Under the pieces are notes generated by a model, which was given only the letters and a program-made list of their open reading frames with translations, did not search any database and was not told the origin of the DNA. From Cardinalis cardinalis (lineage: Eukaryota > Chordata > Aves > Passeriformes > Cardinalidae): 64,000 bases of DNA. Made by a program: the position numbers and the translations under genes. Where the stretch lies: assembly GCA_014549065.1 (NCBI GenBank), contig JACDOX010000057.1, forward strand, positions 3,007,991 through 3,071,990, written 5' to 3'. Position 1 is the first letter of the stretch. Every line of letters starts with the position of its first letter. Of the stretch, positions 13,801 to 23,800 are shown in pieces.

Positions 13801-16800
13801 GCTGTATTAGCAGGGAGTACACATGACCTTGGTGTATGGCTTCTTCTGATCATACACTAATGTTTAGGATGGAATTGACAGAAGTAGCCAGAAAATTCAA
13901 AGTTCTAATGTACACTTATTTTTTTAAAGAAGGCCATGCATTTAATGGCTTGCCTATATTATACTTGTACATTCTGTATTTGCCAAAAAACTTACTGCTA
14001 ATTTTGGGGTAAGGTTCTCAGTTATGAGGCCANTGTGATCAATGTAATCAATTCTCTGTTGATATAAAAAAACCAAGCAAGTAGAAGAGATGGGGCAATA
14101 TTGTGGCATTCCTTTTGGGCCCATATGTAATGAAATAAAAAGTGAACTGTAAAGAAAAGGAAGAAATCATCTGCAGCATCTTAACAGCCTGGCTGTGTTG
14201 GGAAGTAGGATCAAAGACTTGAGTTTGAGTTCCTGCCTTGCAGAGGTCTCAGAGTGCTCTGGGTTTGTGCCTTGCTGTAGCCCTCAGCTGTCTCCAAGCC
14301 TGTGGCTTTCCTTGGGAAGGGTAGTTGNGAATTAGGATTGATAAATTCTACAACAGCTGTAAAACTTTGTTTGCCAAAAGATATCACAGAAGCTGAATTT
14401 AGAGAGCACTTGAGACTGTTGTTCTCATTACACAGAATCCAAATGTTGTCCTGTGTCAGATGGTGTGGGCAGTGGCTGCTGGATACTGGCATCCACATAT
14501 CTGCCAGTTAGTTACAGGTGACTGAAGTTCTCAGAGAAATTCTGTGGCCTTCTCCATAGCTGCTGTTTGCTCAATTTCTTACACTGTCTCAAAGTACTCA
14601 GTTGTGGCGTCTGTCAGAGAAGATTTTCAACCAGCTGAATTATTTCTCTGGTTAGGAATAGCTTTTTTTGGATAACTTTCTGCAAGACCTTGTACANTTA
14701 GGTAAGAACATTCATATACTGCATGTATCAGAAATGAGGCTTTCTGTTTTGTAAAACAAATCATGCTGGCCTAAGTGCTAGAAAGGAGAACACTGTGGTG
14801 TGCACTTCTGGTGCTAACTAGACTAGGACCAGGTCCCAGTAAATAGTTACCAGGTAGCAGAGTTTGCCAGGGCTCCTAGATCCTGATCTTTTGAAGTGAA
14901 GCTGGTGGCTGTGATATTTTTGCATGGTTCTGGCTGGTCTCAGTTCTCCCAGCCAACTTGGCACCTCAGCTCTGCCTCCTACATGGACCTGCTCTAAAGA
15001 TTTTCATACCTAGATTGTCTTCAGTTTTATAGCCTGCAGTATATGTGGGTTAAATGCATGGTACAAGTTGGCATTGGGAAAATGAAGGAGATTGAGGAGA
15101 GATTTCAGGCTCCTGCAGAGTTGTTGCNCACCTGTGATGTGGAACCCTAATGCCTCTTTACCAGAGGCACTGGAAACACGGAGTGCCAGCTTGTCAGAGG
15201 GTGCTGCTGGTGAGCTGCAATACAGCAGCTTCTCCTTGCAAACTTCATGTATATTATTGCAGCAGTTAAAAAAGCTCTACCTTTTCTTCCTCCCTGCCTA
15301 GAAAGAAGAGGGAGAAGAGCAACACTTGTAAGGATATTCAAGAGATGTGCTTGAAGCTTGCAGTCACTTCCTGGAGAGATCTCCCTCTCTTCAGGTTATA
15401 CATGGCCCTTAGGCTGCCAGCCCAGGTTTTCTGAATTACATCTAGAATAGATGGATACAAGAAAGACAAATCTCCCCTTTCCCTGCAGGGAGCAGAGGGT
15501 GATTAAAAGGGCTTTTATAAGTACATGTAGTACATTTATTAATTTCCCCTTATTGTTGGGTGAAATTTTAGATTTGGGGGGTGTTTTTTTTTTAACCTGA
15601 AGTTCCCCATATTTATTTTTTAAGTCTAAATTTCTATTCCACCTGTTTGTCTTCTGTAAATCAATCTTCTCCAAATCTGCTTCATCAAAAATTTGCTTAC
15701 ATGTCTTAGCTGCAAAAACATTCAGTGTTGATTAAATTTGAATGAGAGAAATATGAAAGTGCAATTTACAACAAAATAAATTATAGAAGTTATATTGAAA
15801 CATAGAGTATATCTGGAAGTATTTTGATGTTCCTTTGATCTTTGTGTTTTACATCTTATCTCTTGTTTGTCATTTCCTGTTTCTGTCTTGTGCTTTCATT
15901 CTACAAAATCCTGCTGTAGGCCAATGTTACGTGGTGGGTCAGCTGCTACCACTTCCTCTAACCCTCATCATGACAACACCAGGTAAAGAGCATTTTTTTG
16001 TTAGTCATGATCCACTAATTCTAAAATTCAGACTTCTATTTCCCTCTTCCCAGCAATGTTTTAAAGCACAGTGCTCATTTTTATGCTGCCTCTCAACTCT
16101 TGAGATATTTCAGGCCGTTATTCTTTCCCCATCCAAGTCACCTGCAAGATCTCAGTTGTCTGGTAGATACAATGTGCTGCAGAACTCTGCCTCAGATTAA
16201 TGCCTGAGGGGAGGCTCTTACATTACATGAGCTGTATAGTTCAAGTATTTGCTATTTAATAGGGAGCTTACTAGAAAATTTGGCCTTACCTCCCCTAATT
16301 TGGAAGTGCTCTCAGCCTGTGACTGTTGGCTGTAGCTGGAGGCCTCTTCACTGCCGTTGTCTTGGCAGATTGACATCATTTCAGTGGAACTGGGTAAGAG
16401 ATTGACACATAATCCCATGGTTGGGATGATGGGGAAAAACAATCCTTTCACATCCATTTTTCCCATTTGTCTTTTAGACTTCAGTGTTTTCATGGAGATG
16501 GAGGTTAGATTTGGGTGTGAGTAGAAACTGGATTCAAAGAGATTCTTCTCTAACTCAGGAATTCAGTTTCTGAAATGGTCTAAGAGGTATCTCAAGGGGG
16601 TTTTTGCTGGTAACCCTCTTGATTTAATACTTTGAATGGTTTGGAAATCATAGAGCAGCAGTGATACACTGTTATGTGAGCTGGGAGGGAGATGTGTGCA
16701 TATCTCTGAAATGCTGACCCTCCCTGCCTTTCCCAGGAGAGAGTGAGGGACAGCTGTGCTTTAGATCTGGTGGAATTTTCTAATTTTTTTACCATGTACT

Positions 16801-18501
16801 ACTAACAAAAAAATAGCTACAAAAACACCCTTATCAGAAATCTCCTTGGTTTTCAGAGGGCATTCTAGGGAAGTTTCAGGAAAGCGATGGGAGAACCTGC
16901 AAATGCAAAAGTAGTTTCTGCACTTAAGGGCATTCTGCAAACTCCAGGAATTCTAGTCATATTCTTGTTAGTTTGAGATTAACTGTCATTAAATACTTAA
17001 TGTTCTTCAGGTGTGTTTGTTGTTGGGAATTCAGTAGCCTTGACATTATTTTGTTCCATTTAAGCTGTCTGCAGAAGTTGTTCACAGGTCCTCATGAGAA
17101 CAGAAGTCAGGGGGAGCTGATATTGGAAACTGAGGTTTTAAGACACAAAAGTAAGAAGCTCAGGAGCAGGTGGAGGATCAGAAACTGCTTTACCTATTTA
17201 GTTGTTGGAAATTAATCTGGTTAAGAGCTAGCACTTGTATGATCAAAATACAAACCTATATAGATTTTCTGCCACTTTTGAACTGATAATAAATGTTCTT
17301 TATTTATTTAACTTGTCCTGGAATTCGAATTATGCTCTTTCTGAATTGCTGCATTCAGAAAATTGAGAGTGCTCTGGGAACAAACTTTCTAATGCACACA
17401 AAATTCAGCAAGCAGTGAATGACTCTGCACTGGGCTTTGTTTGCCAGATTCTTTGCCTAAAATACAGAGATTGATGTGACTGAGGTTCTTAATCTCAGTA
17501 AGTGTCCCCTTTGGATATTGAAGTAGGTACTGAGCATAAGACACTTTGCAAGTCTCTGGTTATTTCTACTCTAGTTAGGTCTCTTGCAGCTTTGGCACTT
17601 TAGGTCAGGCAATGTTCAGGTTTCATGAATCAGTTAACTGGAAATGGTCTTTTGAGGAACTGTGTGTCAGAAGGAGGTTTGTCTGTGTGGAGAATTTTAA
17701 GTGTGGAGAGCAATCAACCCGAATTTAGTCAAGCACTTACTTCATATCTCTTTGTGCTTTACTCAGTTAGGATNCTATTGAAATGCAACTCTCTAACANC
17801 TTAAAAAAAATTATAATTCTTGTCTCCATCACCACCAAAATATACATCTGCTAGAATGTTGATAAAATATGGTACTTGGTGATCTGCATGGCTGACACAG
17901 CTGAGCCCTGTCCTTCATTTGCTAGATACACTCTCTCCAGCTTCGAAACGACGCTCGAGGGAACACCAGATGACATGACAGTCGTAGATGCTGCCTCCTT
18001 AAGAAGACAGGTATGTAAAACACTGTATTGACAACATTAGGACAAAGCTGTAGTGGTAAAATGGGGAAGGTTTTCTCTATGACTAAAGGGTACCCCCAAC
18101 AGGCAAGGCAAGGGCTCCTCTCTGTGCCCCTGCTGGACTGCCCTCACATACCATGTCCTGTTCTGGGAGTCTGCAGAATCTGACTCTGTTTCTGTTCCTA
18201 AATAATAGGGACTGCAGGATCTGATCACTACTGATTGAAGAGAGAAGGTCAAATTATCAACTGTTTAACATCCATCTGTTTGAGATACTAATTTTACATG
18301 GTTATTCAGAAGCTTCTAGAAAGTGTGGCAACTTGTAATGAAATAATAAAAGCCTTTATTTGTTTTTAGATAATCAAACTTAATCGCCGTCTCCAGCTCC
18401 TGGAAGAAGAGAACAAAGAGCGTGCTAAGAGGGAAATGATCATGTATTCCATTACTGTAGCTTTCTGGCTACTCAATAGCTGGCTTTGGTTTCGGCGCTA
18501 G
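1633..18501 (+). CDS. MFF: MFF, mitochondrial fission factor (spliced, eight exons seen)
   Basis: MFF is a tail-anchored protein of the mitochondrial and peroxisomal outer membrane that recruits the dynamin-like GTPase DRP1 for fission. Joined exons are 1633-1850, 2709-2881, 3857-3945, 7385-7459, 10581-10739, 15920-15982, 17926-18010 and 18370-18501. From the ATG at 1634 they give 993 nt in one frame, 330 residues with all exons; human isoform 1 is 342. The N-terminal part carries the conserved blocks used for DRP1 binding (QYEMEYTEGISQRMRVPEKL and MQVPERIVVAG). The two serines that are AMPK targets in human (S155, S172) are kept, as RERSMSEN and RNDS, residues 142 and 159 here. The C-terminus has a coiled coil (LNRRLQLLEEENKERAKRE) and a membrane anchor ending NSWLWFRR. 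All junctions are GT-AG except the second, which looks GC-AG. Exons 4-6 are in-frame cassettes. The upstream exon and true start are not settled. Confidence 0.96.
2709..2881 (+). CDS. MFF: MFF exon 2
   Basis: The acceptor is ttcttgcag. The exon encodes GNSEDIPFSRPADLDILQST through FLDLEKPPQQTPQSEE, closely matching human MFF. Frame requires it to end in phase 0 after GAG at 2881. The next bases are gccagt, so the donor would be GC rather than GT. No nearby GT restores the frame of the next exon. Confidence 0.9.
2882..3856 (+). other. MFF: MFF intron 2
   Basis: Putative GC-AG intron of 975 nt. The exon 2 frame stays open into the intron as far as a stop at 3019. It holds the CR1 fragment at 3474-3597; I see nothing else. 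Confidence 0.7.
3474..3597 (-). repeat. CR1-type LINE fragment, old copy, in MFF intron 2
   Basis: The + strand reads cagaatgggtaagactggaa, then ggaccactggagttgatcta, gtccagcctc, and ctccagagaa. This is the pattern of the 3' end of avian CR1 LINEs read antisense. It is truncated and diverged, with no coding capacity. The element lies on the - strand. Confidence 0.75.
3857..3945 (+). CDS. MFF: MFF exon 3 (phosphoserine segment)
   Basis: The acceptor is gtgctgcag and the donor gtgagt. It encodes VRAVGRLKRERSMSENATRQ and then NGQLARNDS, ending two bases into a codon. The two conserved AMPK-type serines are the S in RERS and the S in RNDS. This exon is GC-richer than its surroundings. Confidence 0.95.
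3946..7384 (+). other. MFF: MFF intron 3
   Basis: AT-rich intron of 3.4 kb. The only clear structure is a 28 bp exact tandem duplication at 5223-5278. No coding or RNA gene is recognised. Confidence 0.85.
5223..5278. repeat. Exact 28 bp tandem duplication
   Basis: The unit beginning gttccctgtgctgtcactta occurs twice without mismatch, at 5223-5250 and 5251-5278. It lies in MFF intron 3. Perfect identity suggests a recent event or a copy-number polymorphism. Confidence 0.97.
7385..7459 (+). CDS. MFF: MFF exon 4 (75 nt cassette)
   Basis: The acceptor is ttattcaag and the donor gtaagc. It encodes WHRSDTVPRNKMPRFQSPLS then TKDC, matching a human alternatively spliced exon (WHRSDSAPRNK). At 75 nt it can be skipped in frame. 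Skipping would join AT to T and give RNDS-I-VTPS, the form found in mouse MFF. The N at 7424 is the third base of a CCN Pro codon, so it is silent. Confidence 0.93.
7460..10580 (+). other. MFF: MFF intron 4
   Basis: AT-rich intron of 3.1 kb. I see no coding segment, repeat family or RNA gene. Confidence 0.85.
10581..10739 (+). CDS. MFF: MFF exon 5 (159 nt)
   Basis: The acceptor is gtacaaacag and the donor gtgatt. It encodes VTPSLQQARVCPPNMLPEDG and on to SSTRRAYQQVLDVLDENR, clearly homologous to human MFF. It is 53 codons in length and so also frame-neutral if skipped. Confidence 0.96.
10740..15919 (+). other. MFF: MFF intron 5
   Basis: Intron of 5.2 kb leading to the 63 nt cassette exon. 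It contains short A/T tracts and no feature I can name. Confidence 0.85.
15920..15982 (+). CDS. MFF: MFF exon 6 (63 nt cassette)
   Basis: The acceptor is ctgctgtag and the donor gtaaag. It encodes PMLRGGSAATTSSNPHHDNT followed by a split Arg, homologous to the human segment PVLRGGSAAATSNPHHDNVR. At 21 codons it is frame-neutral. It lies alone in about 7 kb of intron and is easily missed. Confidence 0.92.
15983..17925 (+). other. MFF: MFF intron 6
   Basis: Intron of 1.9 kb with nothing recognisable. Intron 7 (18011-18369) is 359 nt and equally plain. Confidence 0.85.
17926..18010 (+). CDS. MFF: MFF exon 7
   Basis: The acceptor is atttgctag and the donor gtatgt. It encodes YTLSSFETTLEGTPDDMTVV then DAASLRRQ, matching the human TVVDAASLRRQ segment just before the coiled coil. 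It ends in phase 0. Confidence 0.95.
18370..18501 (+). CDS. MFF: MFF exon 8 (coiled coil, tail anchor, stop)
   Basis: The acceptor is gtttttag. The 44 codons include the stop TAG at 18499-18501. The exon encodes the heptad-like IIKLNRRLQLLEEENKERAK and the hydrophobic anchor MYSITVAFWLLNSWLWFRR, almost identical to human. The tail anchor targets the protein to the outer mitochondrial membrane. Confidence 0.97.
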   Translation: MIKLNRRLQLLEEENKERAKREMIMYSITVAFWLLNSWLWFRR

Positions 18502-19007
18502 ACANGGCTCTCAGAAAGATTTACGCGCTGCAAACACAATTTGCAAAATTCCTTGTTTGTTTCTGATTGTATGCTGTTTTATAATGAATACACTGGAAAC
18601 TTCCACCACAGATAAAGGCTCTAGAATTGCAGTGTTAAAGGGACACCTTGTTCATTTATAACATATTTAATAGATTTGCATTGCAAATGCTGCAGTATCC
18701 TCCTTTGCATGCTTCTGTGTACCATGGACCAGCCCATGGGGAATCTGCTTCATGCAATGTGAGTGGTCTCCAGGACTAACCACTGGAGGTTTTGTTGTGG
18801 AGAGAAGAGAACAAATGGAATGGGTTTGGAAAAAAAAGAACAAAAAACAAAGGAATACAAAGTAATTTTTATTGTTCTGTTGTTAGATGCAATTAAACAA
18901 TTGCACTAGTTTTCCTTTAGTCTGAGTATTTTGAGGTGTGCCATAATCAAGGAGTGTGTCCTGTTTCATGAGTATGTTCTTTGTTTAAGTCTATGTTCAG
19001 GTTGAAT

Positions 19008-19013
19008 AATAAA
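19008..19013 (+). terminator. MFF: MFF proximal poly(A) signal AATAAA
   Basis: Canonical hexamer about 510 nt after the stop, followed by an AT/T-rich stretch. It is likely used for a shorter 3'UTR. Confidence 0.65.
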
Positions 19014-19173
19014 ACAAATTCTTTGCTAACATGCAGATTGTCCAGAAGTGTGTAATATATATTTTTTTTAGGTTTAATTTGACAGATGTTTTTCTGTAAA
19101 TTACATTTTTAAGCAAGTTAGTTTGTGAGTGATCAAAATATTATGGAGTACAAGATTTTGGTGTAGTATCTTT

Positions 19174-19179
19174 AATAAA
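19174..19179 (+). terminator. MFF: MFF distal poly(A) signal AATAAA
   Basis: Canonical hexamer about 670 nt after the stop, followed within 8 nt by an A-run. This is a plausible main 3' end. Confidence 0.6.
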
Positions 19180-19200
19180 ACTCTCAAAAAAAAAGCCCAA

Positions 19201-20379
19201 CCCCAAACCATTGTCCAATATCATTTGAAGAGAATTTATTTGAGAATTTATGTGAACTGTTAGTCTTTGACATAGGTAGTTAGCTCCAAAGCAGCAGGTG
19301 GGCATGTGACAGCACAGTACAGGCTGCCACCCCTGGGGCTGTGGCGCTGGTGTCAGGCTGCGTGCTGGGGATGGGGGCCAGCCTGGGGTGCCCTGATCCC
19401 GGGGTCACTTTAAACATCCCCTGCTCAGCCTCGGCTTTGTTTGGTCGATGCTGTCACAGGCTGGTGGCTCCATGGCCCTGGCACGGCTGCAGCAGCCGCA
19501 GCTTCTTCCCCGGGGTGTACGGAACAACTCACCGTGCCCGTGTGCCAGAGACCGGCAGTGACACCNCAGCGCTGCTCCAGAGGGAGCCTTCCTTCCTCAG
19601 CACAGCTGGACCCAGAGCGCTGTGCAGGACCCTTCTGGGGCTGTAGAGGGGCACAGCGGGGTGAAGAGCTGGTGAAGCACGGCGGCTGCAGAGGAGAAGG
19701 AGCCGGGCTCTGTTTCAGCGCTGTCCTCGCTCCCCCCGCAGCGCAAAGGCCCCAGTCCAGTGCCAGGGCTGCCCCTGCNCAGCGGGACCCAGGGCGGTGC
19801 TGGGGCCGCGCACGGGCNCGGGGACAGTGCCCGGGTAAGGACGGGCGATCCCGGGAGCAGCAGCATGAGAACGCCTGAGGATATTGATATAAGTGCTGCA
19901 ATGCCTGCGGGAATGCTGCTGTCATCCTTTTCCTGTGCTGTGGAGTCACAGTGGGCTCGGTGTGTGGCTGTTGCACTGCTGTACGGGCTGCTGGACTTGC
20001 TTCCTTGGCTTCCCACAGGTTTGTGGCGTTTGTTCTTTCTGAGCTTTGTTTACTGTGTTCTGTGACTACATTGGGGCGTTTGCTGTGCATGTTTTCTTAC
20101 CGTGAATGTTGAAGCGTGTGCCTTTGTCTTTTAGTAAAGACGATAAAAAGGGCCAGGCCTGCTTTGCACATTTTCTGCATTTTTATGAGTTTTATAACAT
20201 TACCTTTGCACTGAATGTGTACTGTATGAACTCTGATGGCGCAAATGAGGGCTGGGAGATGTACAAAGAACTGTANAGTCAAAAGTAAAGCTTCTTTTAA
20301 GTGCACAAAACCGGACTTGGTCTTGCACGTGGGAAAGGAACTCAAAACAGTATTTTAAAACGCCGCCACNTAAGGGGCC
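19201..20379. other. MFF-MRPL44 spacer, partly GC-rich
   Basis: Between the MFF 3' end and the MRPL44 CpG island. About 19300-20070 is GC-rich and stays open for long stretches on both strands (for example 19425-20090 on -). The translations have Ns, low complexity and no family resemblance. Opposing open frames of this kind are expected from GC-rich DNA. I do not call a gene. Confidence 0.55.
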
Positions 20380-20411
20380 GCGAGTGGAGCACGTTCGGCG
20401 AGCGCCGCAGG

Positions 20412-20469
20412 GGTCACACCGCGGAGCTGTCCCGGAACCGCTGCGAGCTCCCCGGTCACACCGCGGAGC
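20412..20469 (+). promoter_or_regulatory. MRPL44: Pair of identical 16 bp direct repeats
   Basis: GGTCACACCGCGGAGC occurs at 20412-20427 and again at 20454-20469. Start-to-start distance is 42 bp, close to four helical turns. It may be a paired binding site; the factor is unknown. Confidence 0.5.
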
Positions 20470-20654
20470 GGCCGCGGCCTGAGGGCTGACNGGCGCCCAG
20501 CCTGAGGGTCTCAGCTGAAACACTCCGGCGGCCCAAGCCGGAGCCCCGGCGCTGCAGCGGCCCCGCTCCTGTCCTTGCCCGTGTCCCCGGGGCCGGGCGT
20601 GCCCGGCGGCGGCGGCAGAGGCCGAGCTCGGTTCCGCCGCCCCGGCCGGGAGCG

Positions 20655-20668
20655 CTTCCGCCCGGAAG
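20655..20668 (+). promoter_or_regulatory. MRPL44: Inverted ETS (GABPA/NRF-2-type) sites
   Basis: CTTCCG, two C bases, then CGGAAG form a perfect inverted pair of ETS cores ending 34 bp before the ATG. GABPA (NRF-2) sites are typical of nuclear genes for mitochondrial proteins, including mitoribosomal ones. Binding is inferred. Confidence 0.55.
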
Positions 20669-20702
20669 GCGCGGGGCGGAGCCGCCCCTGCCCGCACCCG
20701 CC

Positions 20703-20866
20703 ATGGCCGCGCGGCTGCTCCTGCGGGCGGCGCGGCCGCTCCTGGCCGGGGCCGGGCAGGGCACCGGGCTCGCCACCACGTTCAGCACCGCGCCGCCCCC
20801 CGAAAAGAAGCGATGGCTCCGGGCGTACCAGGAGCTGCAGCGGCTGCAGGCGCCTCCGCAGCGGCG
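20703..20866 (+). CDS. MRPL44: MRPL44 exon 1 (presequence)
   Basis: Runs from the ATG to the donor gtgagc, ending two bases into an Arg codon. It encodes the targeting presequence and the [13 protein letters not shown] segment. It lies inside the CpG island. Intron 1 (20867-21174) is 308 nt. Confidence 0.93.
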
Positions 20867-23800
20867 GTGAGCGGCGGGAAAGGCGGGCGGGGCTCGGAGA
20901 AGGGATGCGATGGCCCCACAAAGGGGAAAAATCAGAACGTTTAGGCCCCGTCTGCTCACGCTTTGGAGCAGAATGGGTTGAGCTCCGCAGGCTGGCATAG
21001 TCCGGGTTGAACTGGGCAGGCAGACGGGGATATGGAACCGACAGTGTCTGACCCCAGGGATTTAAATACCGGGTTTGGCATTCAAGCTCAATTTCATTTC
21101 TCGTGCCCTTTCGAAAAGACGCGGGGCGGGTAGCGCGTTCTATTCCTGAGCTGGTTCCCTTTCCGCGACCGCAGGTCCGAAAAGCCCAACTGGGATTACC
21201 ACGCGGAGATCCAGGCCTTCAGCCACCGGGTGCAGGAAAACTTCTCCCTGGACCTTCTCAAGACTGCGTTTGTTAACCCCTGCTACATCGAAAGCGAAGA
21301 GGCGAGGCGCCGGCAGCTGGGGCTGGACAAGGACGCGGTCGCTCTTCAGCTCCAGGACAACTCCGGCCTTGCGGAGCGAGGGCTGCNCTTCGCCCGCGCT
21401 TACCTGGCGCAGTGCTTTGAAGGCGCCTACCCAGAGTTACCTGCAAAGGGCGTAGAAGCACTGGTTAATTTTCTGACCAGTCGGGAACTTGTCTCTTATG
21501 TGGCTCAAAACCTGTCCATACAGGACCTGGCGCTTTGCAGGGATTTTCCTGCCCCACCAGACGTGCTGCAGAGGACGTTCCTCGCTGTGATAGGAGCCCT
21601 GCTGGAAAGCAGCGGGCCCGAGAGAACCGGGATCTTTGTCAGGGTAGGTTCAGTGAATGCTGGTTTGTACCTGGATNGGGAGAGATCCAGGGAGGTTGGC
21701 AGAAGTTTGACCATACCTGTAACAAGGCAATTTAACAACGAGATCTGGTGTGGTGGTGATCAGCTGGGGTTTTGGGGGTTGGGGATTTTGCTGGGGGCTT
21801 TTTCATTAANAAGGCTGATCAAGTACATGAAATCATACCCTTCTGGATTATGATGCTGATATTAATATTTGCTGAAAGTTGCTAAGAGAAAGCATTATAT
21901 TCCATGCACTNTATTATCAAATAATGAAATTACTCCATGTGAGATTTCATATATCTTCAATTACAAAAAACTACAAAAAAATACAATTGTTGTATATAAA
22001 CAGGGATGAATTCATAGATTTTGCGTGTAGGAGTGCAAGCCCCTGAAGATATACAAAAATGTTTGATGGAAATTCAGTGTGACAAAGTAGTTTTAACAGC
22101 TATTGTTGTTTCAGTCATCCTTTTCACTTGTTATTAGTTTTGCATTGGAGAAGTGTTTGTTAAAANGTTTTTCCTGATACAAGAGCATTGAGAGGTGTCT
22201 GTAAGAGCAAGGAGCTCTTACAGACAAGAGAGTGATCCCAGCAGGTGAGCGACCCGTGGGTTTGCACATTCCCANGTATTGCCCCAGCTCCTCTGCTGCC
22301 CCAGCTTGTCCCTCTGGCTGGAGCTGTCCCTTCTTTGTGTCTGGGGCTGATTTTGCCCCGGGCACAAGCCTGTCAGTGGTTGCACCACAATCAGAGACTC
22401 GGAGCACTGGGATGGGGCACTGAGGCAGCTTTATCATTCATTTCAGCATTCATTGTCAGTTATTGTCTCTTCATGTATTTTCATTAGGAGACACCAGAAT
22501 CTCAAGCCATTAATTATAACTTCTAAATTTTCTTGTTTAGGACTTTTTTATTCCCCAGCTGATTGGAAAAGACCTGTTTGAGATCTGGGAAGTTGTAAAT
22601 CCTATGGGCTTACTGCTGGAAGAACTGACCAAGAGGAATATCTCTGCTCCAGAACCAAGAATTACCAGGCAGCTGGGAGTCAGCACAGTTCTGCCAGTCT
22701 ACTTTGTTGGGTTGTACTGGTTAGTGCAATATTAATCTAAAGTTAAATGACTTTAATTGGAGGAGTGGGAAGGAAGGAAGATGGTCTTTTACNTTTCTAC
22801 TCATGCTTTTTGGTCAAGTTGTTCCAGAAAAGAAACATGATAGTAAGTTCCATATACAATGAGCCATTTAAGCATTGGCCATAGCTTGCTGTGGTGATAC
22901 ATAAACAGTCTCTGACTAAGGGCTCCAGAGGCTGAATGGGGTCCACCAAAGAGCCTGGGTGTGTTCTGAGTGACCTGACACAGGAACTTTGGTAACAGCA
23001 TAACTACATGGCTTTGGAGGGACCACAGCTCTATCCAGGGCTTTGGCAAGCATAAAGANACATCAAGGGAGTGAGATGGAAGAGAGACTCATTTTAAGTT
23101 CCAGAGAAGTTTTTAAATTTGAAAAGCAGCAGCACTGTAAACTGGGCCATAGGAGTGTCTGTGTCCAGGCACGACGTAGGAAGTGCCAGTTGTCCCTGGT
23201 GCATTTGTGTCAGGTGTGGTCAGTGCCCAGCGGTGACAGTGCTCCTGTGGGGCAGGACAGAATCCACATCACTGCTGCTCTCCTAAAGGAGCTGCAGATG
23301 AATATATGCCTTAGCTTGTTCTGCATTACCNTGCTTTGGTTTCTGTACCTTAAAAAATGTATCTTATAAAAAAGAAAGGAACTTTGATTGTTTCTCTTCA
23401 GGAATCCCTGGTGTCTCTTCATGANCTGCTCCTATTTAGTGTGTGCTCATAGGTGTTAAACAGACATGAGCACATAATTCACAACAAAGAGAGCTTCTCT
23501 GTCAGTCCTTTTGAAAGAGTTTGAAATGCNTCCTTACCAGGGGAGGAGAAAAGACTAAAGCACTTCAGTTCCTGTTTAAGCTAACCAGAGTAACGAATTT
23601 GCATTTTTTTATTAGGGCTGACAAATTGAATACTGTAAAGAATCAGTGCTGTGTTAGGAACCTAAATGAACAGAGTGGTGTTCTCCCAGGAAATGGACAC
23701 ATTTCTGATCTGAGTTTCCATTACTGAATATACAATTACTTACCTTTGCAGGAAAGACCAACAGGAATGTTTCCATTGTGTATATATAAAAGTGTTCACA

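Larger units (their letters stand above)
18502..19200 (+). other. MFF: MFF 3'UTR
   Basis: AT-rich sequence after the MFF stop. It contains two canonical poly(A) signals, about 170 nt apart, and the octamer-like palindrome ATTTGCATTGCAAAT at 18674-18688. The end is set approximately, after the second signal. Confidence 0.75.
20380..20702 (+). promoter_or_regulatory. MRPL44: MRPL44 CpG-island promoter
   Basis: CpG-dense sequence directly before the MRPL44 ATG, continuing through exon 1, intron 1 and the first half of exon 2. It has GC boxes (ggggcgg), an ETS-type inverted pair and a 16 bp direct repeat; there is no TATA box. The composition fits a constitutive housekeeping promoter. The transcription start cannot be fixed from sequence alone. 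Confidence 0.75.

Noticed and set aside
19425..20090. 221-codon open frame on the - strand
   Set aside because: GC-rich patch open on both strands, with Ns, low-complexity Ala/Ser/Pro composition and no known domain; not called a gene.
20200..20998. Long - strand frames across the MRPL44 start region
   Set aside because: Antisense by-products of the CpG island; the + strand exon has clear homology and splice sites.
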